64,000 bases of DNA from Drosophila miranda (GCF_003369915.1 NC_046677.1:14260001-14324000), one strand, 5' to 3'. Positions 25,236 through 38,307 are shown, numbered from the stretch's first letter. Numbers and translations are program-made. The notes: generated by a model not told the origin, from the sequence alone.

Positions 25236-27688
25236 GTTGGTGGTAGTGTTTGTGCTTGTGTGTGTGTGTGTGTGTGGTGTTGGTGTGACCTGTACTCCTC
25301 AGGCCTAAAAGAATAAACACAGATACTCACAGACACATCTGTGCGATTATCGAGAATATTTTCCTCAGCCTCTCTCTCCCTCTCGCTCTCTGTCGCTCTT
25401 ACTGCTCGCCAACGCGTTTCGTTTGCTACCTACTTGTTGTTTTCGCAGTGATGTAATAGCAGTAGGAATAGGAGCCCTTGATAATCCGAGTCCTTAACCA
25501 AACATGTAGTAGTCATCGTTGGCCTCATGATATCACTACAACTGACCTGGTCTGGTCTGGCCAAGCCCTGAATCATTGCTGGACAATAGGGAGCAGCGAC
25601 GGCAATTGGCAATTGGGTGTATTGTGCTCCCAATAGATGGCTCTGCTCCTCCACCCATATCTGTATCTGTATCTGAATCTGTGTGAGAGGGTGGTGATTG
25701 TGTGCTAATTTGTCAGCGGTGTGGTGTGTAAATAAAAGTGAAATTAGCAGTGCAGTAGTTATTGTCGCCAGTTGGACGGCAAATTGCATTATAATTCGTT
25801 TAACAGGCCTTCAGTGTTCGTTTTCGGGTTCGGGTTCCAGTTCGGGTTCGGACTCGGAGTCGTGTCCCGCCTCTCAATTAACGGGGCGAACGAGTAAAAA
25901 TAAGTTTTTCAGTTATTTTCATGTTCAAGGCTAATGGCCACCCCCTCCACCCCGTCAGGAGGGGAGGGGAGGGTCCAACGATTTGTGACAATTTCCAACG
26001 GCACGCAACAGCTTCGCTCCTCAAGTGGGCCAGCGGAAGGGGTCTGAGGTCTGGTGTACACTATTTTGTTCATTATTTTACATGCAATCTCCACCTGGCC
26101 GGTGCTTTAGAGTCGCGCATGTCAGAGTGGCCCGTGGCCGGGGCCCCTCCTGCCAGAGTGTCACGTAAGCCAGCAGTTTAGCTGGTAGCTGGGGTCTGCG
26201 GGCTGGGGGCTGCCGAGAGCAACGCTTGCCGGAGCTTATCAGTTATTTTCGGTTCTTTCTGCAGATGTTTGCAAACAACGATCGAATCGCCCTTTGGTTG
26301 AGAATTATCCATTTCAGACTCTACAAAGTGGCCGCTCAGCTCCAGAGCTTTCGTTCTTGTTTACATATTTATTTGTTCCCGCCCCTGTCTTGGTTTTTCT
26401 ATTTCTATTAAATCAAAAACCCAGCCGAGTTTCTTGGAAAATATTTCCGCCATGACTCCCCATCGCACCGGGTAAAGGCAAACAATCGAGCGACTCGAGC
26501 GATTCGAGCGTCTTTCCAATGTTCTCAAGACTGCGCGTTGCCGGTCCCCGAGTGCATATCTGAGATTACGAACCGCGTCGAGCAATTTAAATGAACCAGT
26601 AAACATTCCCTGAAACCCATAAACCTTAACGACTTATGGATGGTTACTTGACAGTCTTCTCGCTCGGGGCCCGAACCTAGACAATGTGCTGTTATCACGA
26701 CCATGGCTGAGCTTCAAGCGAGTGCCCGTCACCATTCATTGGGCCATATAATTATTGGCATAATTATAGCTAATTGTCGATCAATCGGTTGGCTTTTGTT
26801 CCACCCAGCTGGTGAGTCGGTCCCCCCAAACTTGATTTTTCATATTTTTAGGAGCGTCATACCTTGATCTCTCGCCAAGCAATTCTCGCCCAATTCTTTG
26901 TGTGTACAACAGACATATTTTTATTGCTTACTTTCTACGTCCGATTTAGCACCCACTTTGTCAAAGTACAAAGATTGAGCCCGTAAGAGTAAGTTAAAGG
27001 AAAAATTATAAGATTGGCTCGGCAACCTGTGATCATAGCACTATTTTTGCACACTTCTTTGCACTCACTTATCTCACGCGCCTTATCATACTATTTAGCC
27101 CGTTTCTTGGAATCCGATTCTGGAATACCTTACAAACTCAGTTGACGATTCTTACAGCTGAGATTGCTTCGGGACCAGCTATCCACCAATCCCATACAGA
27201 GGCCCATCTTATCAATTTCGCTGAGCAGTTTCGGACTCTCTATCGATTTCCCCCCTATCTGGCCTTGACCCTCAATGTTTTTGAGGCCAGAAGTTTGCAG
27301 CCCACTGGCGGAGTGAATACACATCTATATAAATATCCTGATCCAAATCGATTAGTTAAAATTGTGGCATTATCAAAGCATGCAGGCGTGCATGATCAGT
27401 ACTTAAAGGCACTTCAAAGCCGTTGTTTTTCAGTAAATAAAAATATGATATGCGGATGTGGGGAATATTAAATCATCGCCTTGATTAGCTTCGATACATT
27501 CAACATTTACGACCCCAATTGAAGGCACTTCAGTGGGAAGCCCCTAGAACATTCCATGGCTAGCCGTCTGCTCAGGCCGTGAAAAACAGCAGCCCCGCGA
27601 ATGATTGCCGAAGCCTTTAATCATTACGCATAGGAAAAATCAATAACAAATATAATTTTCATGTCATGTCAGAGAAGTCGAAGAGAGC

Positions 27689-29273
27689 TCACACATCGCC
27701 CTCTTCTACGTTGAATACCTTGCGGTCCAGGCCGGTGTAGGAGCTGTCGCTGGCGGGATCCTCCTTTTCTTCGTCGAGCAGGCAGTATATGTCGTCGGTC
27801 TCCTGCTTGATGATCTCGCCCCCGAGCTTCTTCCAGAAAGGACGGCAGCGGTTCTTCCATTGGCGCAGGTTGAAGAAGGCGCAGTACTGCGAGGTGGAGG
27901 ACTTGAGCATGGCCATGTACAGGGGAGTGATCTCGTCGGCCATCAGCTTGGCCAGAAGGTAGTTTGCCATCTTCAGGCTGTGGACGTCGTTGAAGTCGAC
28001 GTAGATGCGCCTGGCCTGCTCGTAGCACTTTTTGGCAATGCTCGTCTTCTGCGTGTCCTTGGCGAATATTTTGCCCAGGTAGAGCAGGATCTCAGCCTCA
28101 GTGTCCTTGTGTGAGTACAGGCGGGATAGACGGAGAGCTTTCTTGTAGCTGGATATGGCCTTGTCCGGGTTCTCGAATCTGAATAGAGGCGAGAAATCGT
28201 CACAGCCCACTTTGGAGTGATTTACTCACATCTCGGCGCACTGTCCGTGGAAAAGGTAGTACTTGATGTTCAGCTTGACGAACTTGTAGTCTGTGCAGGC
28301 TATGATCTGTGGTCTGATCTGCTCCAGGCACTGCTGGGCGGCGTTGTAGTTGCCGCTCTCCATCAGAAAGAAGGCCCGCTCCAGGAAGGTGTCGCAAAAG
28401 ATGTCCAGGTTCTTTTCCCTGCCAACTAAACGGGTTGGGATTGGGATAGGATGGGGATAGTCGCGGACCAGGGTCGCAGAATAACTTACTTTCCGCAATG
28501 AGGACTGTGGCCTTGCGGGCTATGGCTATGGCCTCCTGCGGCTGCTGGCGTACAATCTGCTTGCCGTGGATGAGGAGCTGGCGCGCCAGGTCCTGTGCCA
28601 CCAGTTCGTGGAGCGTCTGACTGCCGGCGCGCATGTCCACCTGGGCGGTCCACACGTGGCCCCGCACAAGATTCATGGCGATCTGGAAGTAGCTGATCGC
28701 GGAGGAGCGCTGGCCCAGGCGGACCAGGTACATGGCATAGGTGTGGTAAATGCGGGCGATCATTTCGGCGGCGTCCCGCTCCTGGCCATCGATGTTGTGG
28801 CACAGCCCCACAATGTGCTCCAGCACCGCGGTCAGGGCGTAGCTGTACTTCTGGCGGTAGGGCTCCAGCAGCACCATCGTCTGGTAGAACAGTGAGAAGC
28901 ACTCCTTGAGGCCCTTCAGCTTGCGCTGGAGCACTGCCAGCTCGGCCTGCTTCAGATTTTCAATCAATGCGTAGAGCAGCGGGCGGTCGTCGGTGATTCG
29001 CTCCCGGATGTTAAGGCTGTCGAAGAGGCTCTGCTCCTTGATGGCCAGGCAGCGCAAGAACTCCGGCAGCATACGGCAACCTGCGCAGCGCAGCTCGTCC
29101 TCGAGAGCCTCGTAGACCGGACCCTTCACGCGGCGCGCCGCTTCGAATGTCAGTGGAGTGATGCTCTCGCGGATGACCTCCCGGTCGAAGGTGATTTCGC
29201 GGAAGGCGCGATGCGGGAATTTAGATTTTATTTGCCGCGAAAGGAACATCATTTCCTTATGTCGTTGCGCCAT
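27689..29273 (-). CDS. TTC29: TTC29-like tetratricopeptide protein of cilia (489 aa)
   Basis: Three exons keep frame: 29273-28490, 28425-28230 and 28178-27689. The introns are 64 and 51 bp, with GTAAGT and GTGAGT donors. The first acceptor is TTTAG before TTGGCAGG; the nearer CAG would break the frame. The protein is helical and Ala/Leu-rich with TPR-like repeats, for example LGQRSSAISYFQIAMNLVRG, NYNAAQQCLEQI, NPDKAISSYKKALRLSRLYS and TSIAKKCYEQARRIY. Order and spacing resemble vertebrate TTC29 (about 475 residues), including the block before GHVW/GRIW and a C-terminal stretch ending FNLRQWKNR. TTC29 is an axonemal protein needed for sperm flagella and intraflagellar transport. The start ATGGCGCAACGACAT is the first in frame. 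The tail is acidic. It is divergent from the oxidase gene, with 1.1 kb between them. The family call is by eye and could be another TPR ciliary protein. Confidence 0.75.
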
Positions 29274-30389
29274 GACGCAAATTGTTTGACTAGGTATTTC
29301 TGTTGTAGCTCTGCTCTTTTTCTTGATTGCTTTATAGCAGGTAAATAGACTACTACTATATACCTATCTAAATACAATAAAACTATGCAAAGTCGAACCC
29401 TTACATAAAACTCACTTTTATGGGTATCGGATTTTCTTGGAAAAATGTAAAAAACTGGTTCTTTCCGTTTTTATCATGAACTTTTGTTACTCGTTGTTAT
29501 ATGCATTATATGCAATCCGCGTTCCAGTTAAATCCGGTGAGCCGTAACAACAACAAAGTGCTGTCAACACCATCGACACCTTTGAATTTCGCGCTCACCC
29601 TCTAATGGACTTTTGCGCGTACGCCCAAAAATATGCTACGAATCGGATGTAATAGTATCGAATAGAATATCGCTATGTTACCTGACACAAGCTGGCCGCC
29701 ATGAAACAGATAGCAGACAAATTTTCAAAAGAGTTCGCGCGCCCAACGTTCATTTCAAATATGGAGAATAAATATCCCAAATATCTCTCCCAAATCTAGC
29801 AATTTTAGCTTAGAAGATTCTGGCAGCACTGTATGACACAGATAAATAACAATATATATCCGTACTTTATTGAGTGTTCCCTTTCAATGTGGTGTATTAC
29901 TGCTCACTTTGAAGATTTCCTAATCTTTTTAGCGAAAGATTCTCCTTAAAAGCCAAATATCATATGAAAAGTGACTGAATGGAGTCGGAAAAGGGCTAAT
30001 GTCCGCAAGGGTCATATTTGCTGGAAAGCCCCAGTAAAGCCTAGACTATTGCCGTTCCAATTGTTGCAACGGAAAGCACTTGCAATTGTTGCAACGGAAA
30101 GACACTGCTCTTGAGGTTGGGGCTTACTATGGCTTCGGCCCACTGCACGCTTGCAGATAATGCTCGATTGGAGTACTTCCACTTGCGGGCGGGTCGTCGA
30201 TAGTTAGAAAGATAGACAGACAGATGTCTAGCGGCGTTGGGCAAATATTAAAGCCACTCGTGCTCGTAGAGCCGGTGAGGGCGCACTTGCTCAGTGGACG
30301 GGCAGCTGTCCAAAGTTCAACTCGACTCAACTCAGACAGATTTCGCTTTCTTCCAGCAAGCAAAACAACCACAGCAACCAAACCACAGA
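29274..30389. other. Divergent intergenic region, TTC29-like and acyl-CoA oxidase genes
   Basis: About 1.1 kb that must contain promoters for both flanking genes. A GGCAGCACTGTATGAC element near 29,821 resembles the start-proximal elements of TATA-less fly housekeeping promoters. A direct repeat AATTGTTGCAACGGAAAG occurs twice at about 30,058-30,102. No coding frame is seen. Confidence 0.5.
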
Positions 30390-32773
30390 ATGGCCAACGA
30401 GGACACCAGCTTTATTCCCGATCTGCCACCGGGCGGACCTCTATCGGTCTACCGCAAGCGGGCCAACTTTGACTGGAAACGATTGCGTCTGATCTTCGAG
30501 AAGGAGCAGGGACTGCGCATCAAGGTGAGTGCAGCGCTGATTCCACTCAGAGCGAGCCCCTGACTAACCACATTCTCCTGCATTTTCCCCTGAAATGCAG
30601 TACAAGGTATGGCATCGCTTGGAGAGCGACCCCCTCTTCGCCCATTCCTCGCGCACGCTCCCCATGGACGAGCAGAAGCGGCTGTGCGCCATGCAGGTGA
30701 ACCGCATGAAGCAGCTGGACCTGGTGCCCAGGGAGATCGAGAGCCTGAGCTTCTCCGCAAAGACCAAGTACCTCATGTACATAAACGAGGCACTAGCCAG
30801 CTACTCTCCCAGTCTCTCCGTGAAGATCGCTCTGGGCGTGGGACTGTTCAACAACGCGATCCGGGCGATGGGAACGGAGAAGCACACCAAGTACATCGAG
30901 GCGGCCTGGAACCGCGAGGTGATCACCTGCCTGGCTATCACAGAGCTCTCGCACGGCAGCAACACGAAGAGCATCCGTACCACGGCCACTTACGATCCGA
31001 GCACACAGGAGTTTGTGATCAACACGCCTGACTTTCAGGCGGCCAAGTGTTGGGTGGGAAACCTGGGAAAGACGGCTACGGTAGCCATGACCTTCGCCAA
31101 CCTGTACACGGCCGATGGCCAGAACCACGGACTGCACGGCTTCCTCATCCCCGTGCGCGATCCTAAGACACTTCTCTCCTATCCAGGCGTCCTGGTAGGC
31201 GACATCGGCGAGAAGTGCGGCCTAAACGGCATCGACAACGGCTTTATGGTCTTCAGTAACTACCGCATTCCACGCGACAACCTTCTCAACCGCACCGGCG
31301 ACGTCACTCCCGAGGGCGTCTACGAGAGCGTCTTCGCAGAGCCAGGCAAGGCCCTTGGAGCCGCCCTTGAGAGCTTCTCCGCCGGTCGCATCGGCATTAT
31401 GCAGGAGTCGGCCAACACCCTGTGCAGTGCCGCTGTCATCGCCGTCCGCTATGCTGCGGTCCGCAAGCAGTTCGGCCCGGAGCGTCAGGGCGAAGAAATG
31501 GCCATCCTGGAGTACCAGTTGCACGTGAGTGGAGCACTACATGTGTCCTGGGAAGCGTCTCTCATCTGTTTATCCTCTCTATGACCTTAGCAATACCGTA
31601 TATTCCCCTACCTGGCTGCCGCCTGTGTGCAGAAGATTGCCGTCGAAGAGCTGACCACCACATATCTGGAGATCATAGCCCGCTCCCAGGCGGATTCCAA
31701 TGGCTTTGATATACTGGTGAGTAACTTAATCCCTTATCCCTCATCCTCATCCCTCATGTACGATAGGCCACCCGCTGTAATAACGAATTTAACTCTGCTT
31801 TCCTTGCAGACCCAGAACGCTGCGGAGATTCATGCCCTGATCTCGGCCTCCAAGCCGCGCATAACTTGGGCAGCACGGGATGCCATTCAGGAGGCGCGCG
31901 AGGCCTGCGGTGGCCACGGCTATTTGGCGGCTGCCAAGCTTGGTCAGATGCGGACCGATCACGATCCCCTGTGCACCTACGAGGGCGACAACAACGTGCT
32001 GGGCCAGCAGGCGTCGAACTGGCTGCTCCGTCAGTGGGCGGCCAAGAATCTGGAGACGCCAATTGGCAGCGTAAGGTTCCTGGAGCGACGGGAGCATCTC
32101 ATGAGTCTCAGATACGCTCAACTGGTGGCTCAGAGTCCGCTTTCCAGCTGGGAGTGTGAGTGGAAGATCGCCTAGTCGGGTGTGCTGACTAATTCTTTGT
32201 TTCCTTGCAGTCTCGCTCAGGTGCTATGAGTGGCTGCTGTGCCACCTGATGGCCCACACCACGGCCCACATCGAGGGGGAGCTGGCGGCTGGAGGGACCA
32301 AGTTCGACGCCCGGAACAACTCCCAGGTGGCAGGAGCTCGCGAGCTTTCTCTCGCCTACGCCGAGTACTTTGCCCTGACCCGCTATGTGGAGCACGTGCG
32401 TCGGCTGCAGGTGGAGCCTGCGTATTGCAAGGTGTTGCGCCTGCTCTTCGACGTGTACGCCATGTGGCTGCTGGAGAAGCACATGACCACCTTCTATGTG
32501 GGCGGATTTGCCGAAGGAAAGGACTTTTCCGCGGCTGTGCGCAGGCTCCTGCTGGATAGCTGTTTGCAGCTGAAGGACGTGGCCGTGAGCGTAGCCGACG
32601 CCATTGCACCCCCCGACTTTGCCCTCAACTCGGTGATTGCCCGAGCCGACGGCCTGCTGTATGAGAATCTGCAAAACGAATTTATGACCAACGAGGGTGC
32701 CTTCCAGCGCTCATCTTGGTGGCGCGATGTCATCATACCCCAGCCCCAGCCCCAGGAGAAGTCCAAGCTCTGA
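30390..32773 (+). CDS. Acox3: Peroxisomal acyl-CoA oxidase, ACOX3 type (697 aa)
   Basis: This flavoenzyme catalyses the first step of peroxisomal beta-oxidation: acyl-CoA plus O2 gives trans-2-enoyl-CoA plus H2O2. Five exons keep frame: 30390-30524, 30601-31524, 31591-31716, 31810-32155 and 32211-32773. The N-terminal alpha domain is followed by the flavin-contact motif TELSHGSN (about residues 158-165) and a W-G-containing substrate loop ([13 protein letters not shown]). The C-terminal part has ACGGHGYL (about 427-434) and [10 protein letters not shown], where the Glu of YEG (about 453) matches the catalytic base of the family. The last residues are EKSKL, with SKL a textbook type 1 peroxisomal import signal. 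Length matches ACOX3 (about 700 residues), which prefers branched-chain acyl-CoA. AATAAA follows at 32,987. The ATG at 30,390 has context CCACAGAATGGCC. Confidence 0.95.
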
Positions 32774-33600
32774 AGGAAATCGATCGAGGTCGAGGTCGAG
32801 GTCAAGACCGAAACCAAGTGCCTGGTGGTTGTCCAAATCCCAAACCCAATCCTAGCGGAAAACCATGTAGTAGTTATTGTTATTGGCTCTTTGGAAATCA
32901 TGTATAATCCACATACACTACGCCGTACATTCGAGTATTTTAAGATCAAATCTGTTACTAATCGAATGGTAAGATTCAACAAGTTAAATAAACATTAAAT
33001 GATATCCCGCGAGGGCAATGGGGAAAGAGCAGCCTGTGTTGAACCACCATCAAAAAATATTATTTATCATCCACTGTTTGTATTAATCGATGATGCATTA
33101 AATACATATATGTAAACTGAAAAGTACACTCGGTACTCCCTTTTTTGAATCAAAGATTTGGCCATCGCTCCATTTGGAGAATTTCGGAGCGGTCTGACAA
33201 TGTTTAAATTGGTAAACAATGCAAAAACAACATTAAATAGAAATAAATTTAAATTTTAGCTAGGATACATCACGGTACAAGTCTGTATACGGAAGGACAG
33301 TAAGCCACCAAATAGATACAAAATTTTAAAATGTTTTCTTTAAAGTATTGCTAGCTACTGGCCATAAATTGCTATAAGATTTTTGCCAAATGTAACCCTT
33401 TGGATCAAAAACAAGTAAAACAGACGAAACGTTTTTTTTTGTTTGTATTATAATTAGTCAGCCATGGAATCGGAGTGAAGTTCCCCTCTCGCTGTGATGC
33501 TTCCAAGCGAACGATGAGCCGAGTGTTTTTCTAGGCAGTCGCCGAACGACAGTGTCATCGCCGCCGTCATCACCGCCAGCCCAGCCACAGGTGTCGGCCT
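32774..33600. other. Oxidase 3' UTR and intergenic DNA
   Basis: Begins with the oxidase 3' UTR, including a GGTCGA repeat at about 32,785-32,802 and AATAAA at 32,987. After that the sequence is AT-rich with no supported gene. Confidence 0.5.
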
Positions 33601-33757
33601 GGTTATAAGAGGACCTGGTCCCCGATCCGGCTCAGACGTTCCACAGTTGCGGCACAGTGAAGAAGCGCGAGAGAGCGGTCGAGAGAATCCGCCACCGAAA
33701 TCCAAGCTGAACCCGACAGAAAACTGGTCAAGAACCGAATCATAAGCACATCATTAA
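33601..33757 (+). promoter_or_regulatory. TATA promoter and non-coding first exon of secreted Gly-rich gene
   Basis: GGTTATAAGAGG at 33,601 contains a TATA-type box; a CTCAGACGTT start element sits about 30 bp downstream (A at 33,634). The leader runs to a donor TTAA|GTGAGT at 33,758. The matching acceptor CCCTTCAG ends at 35,182, 46 bp before the ATG at 35,229. Spacing of TATA and start is the canonical 30 bp. The link to the downstream gene is inferred from splice sites. Confidence 0.6.
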
Positions 33758-35212
33758 GTGAGTGGAGGCGAATCGGAGTGTCGGTGCTCGCAGCGTTTCG
33801 GGGCTGAGAATAGAATTGTACAGAAGTAACGCTCCCCGAATCGGACAGTCGAGCCGACTCGTCTCTTCCAGCGATCTCTATAGTACACTCGTAATGTTGT
33901 TGGTTTTGCCAATTTGTGGCGCAGTTTTTGTTTTGTAGTTGGCCAGTGTCGGTTCAGTATGTATGTGGTGTGGTTGGTACTCGTAGAGTGTTCCGGTGCC
34001 TGGGTGCCTGGGTGCATGGGTGGGGCGGGCGATCGGTGCTTTATCAGCAGAGCGATTGACATGATGCTCTGCGAGTATCCCAATCAAACAGCTCACTGAG
34101 CATCAATGTCATGGCATTGTAAAGGCCAAAGTAGCAGAACGTGTTCTTCTAAAGTGCGACGCGACTCAGTGCCGTTCCTTTGTTCCGACTGTGCTCCCGG
34201 CAAAACAGCTAAAGTTGTGCAAAAAGTTGTTAATTACAATTCATATGCAGCACTTAATGTCCGAAATTAGAAAAACCAAATTATAAATCATCTTGCGCGA
34301 CCGGTTGTTTCCTACTCCAAAAGTCATTCAATTAGAACAGAGCACTTGGAGTACCCAAAAAGAAATACGGATAGAAATCCCCGTTCTCAAGACAACTTGT
34401 AGGAAGATCTTCTGTAAAAAACACCAATAGGAACATAAACAAATTGGAATATAAATTCTGCCTAAGGCCCCCAAAACAATCAACAAGAAATACATTCGGT
34501 ATCAATTTTTAAACGCTAAAAAAATTATTGAGAACCGGTTCGGTCCTCTCTCTGCGGCCGGACAAACAAATTGAGTCAATAATATACATAGTCATATGGA
34601 GATCCATTAATTTACATTTTGGGGATTTCCGTTTTCAATTTGGTGGGACTATCTCTCCATTCTCTGTCTCTGTCTCTTCCCCCCTTCCCAGGCACAGAGT
34701 GTCGGTGGTTTTTGCAATTTCATTATTGGAAAATCGTGTAAGGGCAATTAAATGCGATTTGGCTGCTGCAAATGGTTAATTATTGGTTACGAATAGGCAT
34801 CGGGGCTGGGCTTGTCTCCGGATGGATGGACCGGGAATGCACTGTGAAGCCAATGCCCTTTCAAGAATCCCCCTTAAGCCCCTGTAGACCCCTTCCCTTT
34901 CCATTACACTTGTGCAAGCAGATTTATGGCGTCCGCCTTGAGGGCTGCTAATGATAATGATGGGTGAGAGAGTATCGGGAAACAATGAGCCAGCCCCAGC
35001 CTTTTTCAGATGTGCTTCTCTGCTTACATAAGCTTCCGCTTGGATCAATGTCGCATTTGCGTTTTACACACGCAGAATCCATCTTAAAAATATGCATCTA
35101 AGAGTGTAAACCGGTTCGTTTACACTAATTGTCGAACCAGTTTTTCACGACTCGTCTCTCTTTTTCTCTTTTTTCCCTTCAGATCAGACCCAAACCGAAT
35201 TTCCGTGCGCCA

Positions 35213-35227
35213 ATGCGAGTTCAATAG
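35213..35227 (+). promoter_or_regulatory. Upstream mini-ORF
   Basis: An ATG four codons long (MRVQ) ends in TAG one base before the main ATG at 35,229. Such a mini-ORF could lower or gate translation of the main frame. Confidence 0.5.
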
Positions 35228-35228
35228 A

Positions 35229-36410
35229 ATGTGGAAGTATCTGTTGATTTGTGTGGTGATGAGTGCCCTCAACGGGGAATCGTCGGCGGGTAAGTCAGAA
35301 GTACAGTCCCAGCAGTCCTAGCAGGGCGTGCAACTAACTCTTCTTGTCCTCCTTCTGCAATCCCCACAGCTGGCCAGCAGCCCCGGAGACGTCGCGGATA
35401 CGCCGGCGGGTATGCCGGGGGCTTTGCCAGCAGCGGAGGAGGAGCCGGTGGCTATACGGGCACCTACAACAGCGGCAGCGGAGGCGTGGGCCACAGCAGC
35501 TATGTGGGAACCGGCGGCGGCGGCGGCGGTGGCGGTGGCGGTGGGGGCTACTACGACTACGATGACTACGACGGCAACTCGCCGAACTTTGGCATCATCG
35601 ACCCGTATCTGTTCCACCAGCAGCTGACCAACCACATCCTGGCCCAGAACTACGCGAACCAACAGTGAGCACTGATCCCGTCTTGGGGGATGATGTTATT
35701 TTTGGTAGTCTGTAGTGAGGGATGAGGGTCAACTTAACCGCTTGTTCATCTATTCTTGTAGAGCTATAACGGGTCTGGCCACGGCTGGCAATGCTTTCGC
35801 ATCTGCGGATGCCTCTCTGGTCGACGACGACGACACGTAATTACTTCTAGCTAAACCTAACCAATCTACCACCTAACCAGAGCTCCAGATCTCCACTGAC
35901 ACTTAAGCAGAATACTAATATAGGTTTCCATATTGTTTTTACCAGTCGCATCCAGCAGCAGATTGCCGCACAGCAGGCCTACCACGACAATCTAGTGCGT
36001 CAGAACCGATACAGGGGAGGATCGGGATCGGGATCGGGATCCTCCAGCGGCTCCTACAACTCGCATCGCTATGCCCCCAGCTACGCCGCTGCCTCGGGCT
36101 CCATTGGACCCAATGGGTACCGCCAAACGGCCTACATCAGCCCCGCTAATCCGGTGAGTGGACAGCGGACCTTCCAGAGCAGCAGTTTTCCTTTAACCTT
36201 TTACTAATGAATATACCTTCCTCCCTTCCTCTACAGGCCTCGCCCAACATTGTGAATCGGTTCGGAGGCGGCTCGTCCTCAGGTGGCGGCTACAAAGGTG
36301 TCTCCGTCTCCTCCTACAGCCACAGCAATGGCGATGGCACCAGCCGTCGTGGCGCCCAGACCACTGTCAACGACAATGGCAAAGTCACCTCGTACTCAAC
36401 GCACTCTTAG
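35229..36410 (+). CDS. Secreted Gly/Ser/Tyr-rich protein of unknown function (270 aa)
   Basis: Five coding exons keep frame: 35229-35289, 35370-35664, 35762-35836, 35946-36153 and 36237-36410. The start MWKYLLICVVMSALNGESSA is a signal peptide, followed by a basic QPRRRRG that could be a processing site. Next come a GYAGG/GGY region, a poly-Gly run of about 12, an acidic YDYDDYD patch and a conserved-looking FGIIDPYLFHQQLTNHIL. A second acidic patch VDDDD is followed by RIQQQIAAQQAYHDNL and SG/SGS repeats. The last exon ends NDNGKVTSYSTHS. That end closely matches the end of the fondue-like neighbour 2 kb downstream, so the two may be diverged tandem paralogues. I do not recognise the gene; composition suggests an extracellular matrix, cuticle or clot component. 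Confidence 0.85.
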
Positions 36411-38236
36411 AGGGATTCGAGAGTCGAGAGTCCTCCCGACTCCTATTGGAAGCTGGAAGACGGCAGCTGGGCCTGGGCTAGCCTCGAATCCAGTCTAACA
36501 AAAGCTAACCAATGGCCGTTTTATTTGTATGACAGAAAATATATATTATGTGTATTTTATTATAAATACGATTATATTCGCGGACTTTCTTATCTGTGGG
36601 CTTTTCAATATGGAGCTTTCTTTTATTAGAAAGTTGCTCCCTCTCTTTCTATAGGCATGGCACACCCATACGTAACACATTCACATACAAATTCAAAATT
36701 CAATCAAATGCAAATTTTGAGATGACCTTGATTTTGACTCAGCGGCTGGAAAGAGTCTTGTGTACTATGCTTTACACCTACTCGAGTTGTCGTATTTGTT
36801 TCTATATATAAACTAGATGGTTTCGTTCTTCTGATTATATTCAAAGTGGTTCTCGTTTAGTATGCTCGTATGGTGATTGCTTCGCTTTATGCGATAAGCA
36901 AGAGCATTTGGAACCGCTCCTTGCTCTTGTAAGTCCAGCGGGATCTGTACATGCGTAGACAAGCCTTTTATGTTGAAGTTAATAATAAACTTTGCCATAA
37001 AATTCAGAAGAGTATACGCAAGTGTGATGAACAGGTATCATTCAGTCGGAAAGACCAACTAAAACTCTCACTTGATTTTTTGTGTCCGTTTCTTTGGATT
37101 GGTGGGCCTTATCAGGGGTGACAGGAAATGATCTAATACCAAGGGGGCTTATTAAACCATATAAAGTGGCTAAACAGCAAGAAACAAATTTGTGCATTGT
37201 GTATTCATCACTAAGATATTAGTCCACGGTGGCTTCCTTGCGGCCTACGGGAGCTCTCACCACCTTTTGACGAGCTACATATGTATTAGAGTACGAATGA
37301 GAATAAGTATTCGATGATTACTGATTTTTCTTTGTTTAAATGTGCTGTTTGTATACATTTTTGATGGTTGAAATTGTTAACTGAGGTGTGCAATGGGTTT
37401 CGGATGCATTCCAATGCCCGTTGCATATTTATTGAGGTCCACCTCCACTATATATCTATTTATTGCGCTATCTATAAGATCCTAGCGATGATGCTTAGTC
37501 GAAATGGGACCCATGATTATGTGTGAGCACATATCCAACATACAAGTGTAGAAACCCCTTTTTGCCTATTTAACTGTGAGAGTAGTTTCCATAGAAGCAC
37601 AAGAAACAGCCTATATCGGCCCGGCTTTTTGTGCTGATCAAGAATATATCTACCTTATGGGATCGGGAGTAGTATTTTTCCAGGGTAGCGGCGGCATCTT
37701 CCAATCTGATTGAATTGATCGCTATCTCATCGAACCCCTACCGGAAGCTATAAAACTGTATCCAAGTTTGTTTACAAAACAATAACTAAAGCCGCAAGAG
37801 AACTTTCGCTGAGAACGAAATTAGTACTTCCTCAAACTGGACTCAAGGTTGTTTATATGTTTCTTCCCCTTACTCTCAATTTTCTAAGTTCAAGCTCAAG
37901 CTAATTGCAATCATCTTCCACATATGTATACTCTTGCAAGCATACAGGCATATACGAGTAGACAATCAATGATCTGCTCATTTCCACAATCATACATGGC
38001 AACTATATACTATGTAGGAGGCTGACCAAGGTTCTGCGAAACCAACCGGCACAAATGTAAAGTAAAGCATCTATATAGGGAGGTGATGTCGCAATTAACT
38101 TTCATCATTCAGCTTTCTGCACCAATTGCGAGCTCCGTTTTGAGGAATATAGTACACATTATCAGTGCCGCGGCCCAGAGTGGCATCCTCTCTAGGTCAA
38201 GAATCAATCGGTTCAAGTCTGAGTTGGTATATGGAG
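36411..38236. other. Intergenic DNA between two secreted-protein genes
   Basis: AT-rich sequence without a supported gene or recognisable repeat. The first 150 bp should be the 3' UTR of the upstream gene. Confidence 0.5.
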
Positions 38237-38307
38237 CTTATCAGTGATCGCGCCGTGTCTTCGCCGTCTCGGCTTTAAAGCGCGATTCCACTCGCTCGAT
38301 TCATTAG
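38237..38307 (+). promoter_or_regulatory. Promoter of the fondue-like gene
   Basis: A TTTAAAG box lies at 38,274-38,280 and a TTCATTAGTAC start element follows 28 bp later (A near 38,303), 62 bp before the ATG. Just upstream is CTTATCAG (38,237-38,244), a consensus GATA-factor site on the minus strand. GATA factors such as Serpent drive fat-body and hemocyte genes, which fits a hemolymph protein. The regulator is inference. Confidence 0.5.

Larger units (their letters stand above)
23535..27688. other. Gene-poor stretch between Paxillin and TTC29-like gene
   Basis: No intact gene is supported. It holds a decayed lectin fragment (24,145-24,340), a promoter-like stretch (24,840-25,235), a GT repeat at 25,252-25,276 and a short ATCTGT array at 25,658-25,682. 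A 109-codon open frame at 27,142-27,471 starts from a non-ATG codon, has AT-ending codons and no recognisable motif, so I do not call it. Confidence 0.5.

Noticed and set aside
27142-27471. A 109-codon plus-strand open frame
   Set aside because: Non-ATG start, AT-ending codons, no motif or splice partner.
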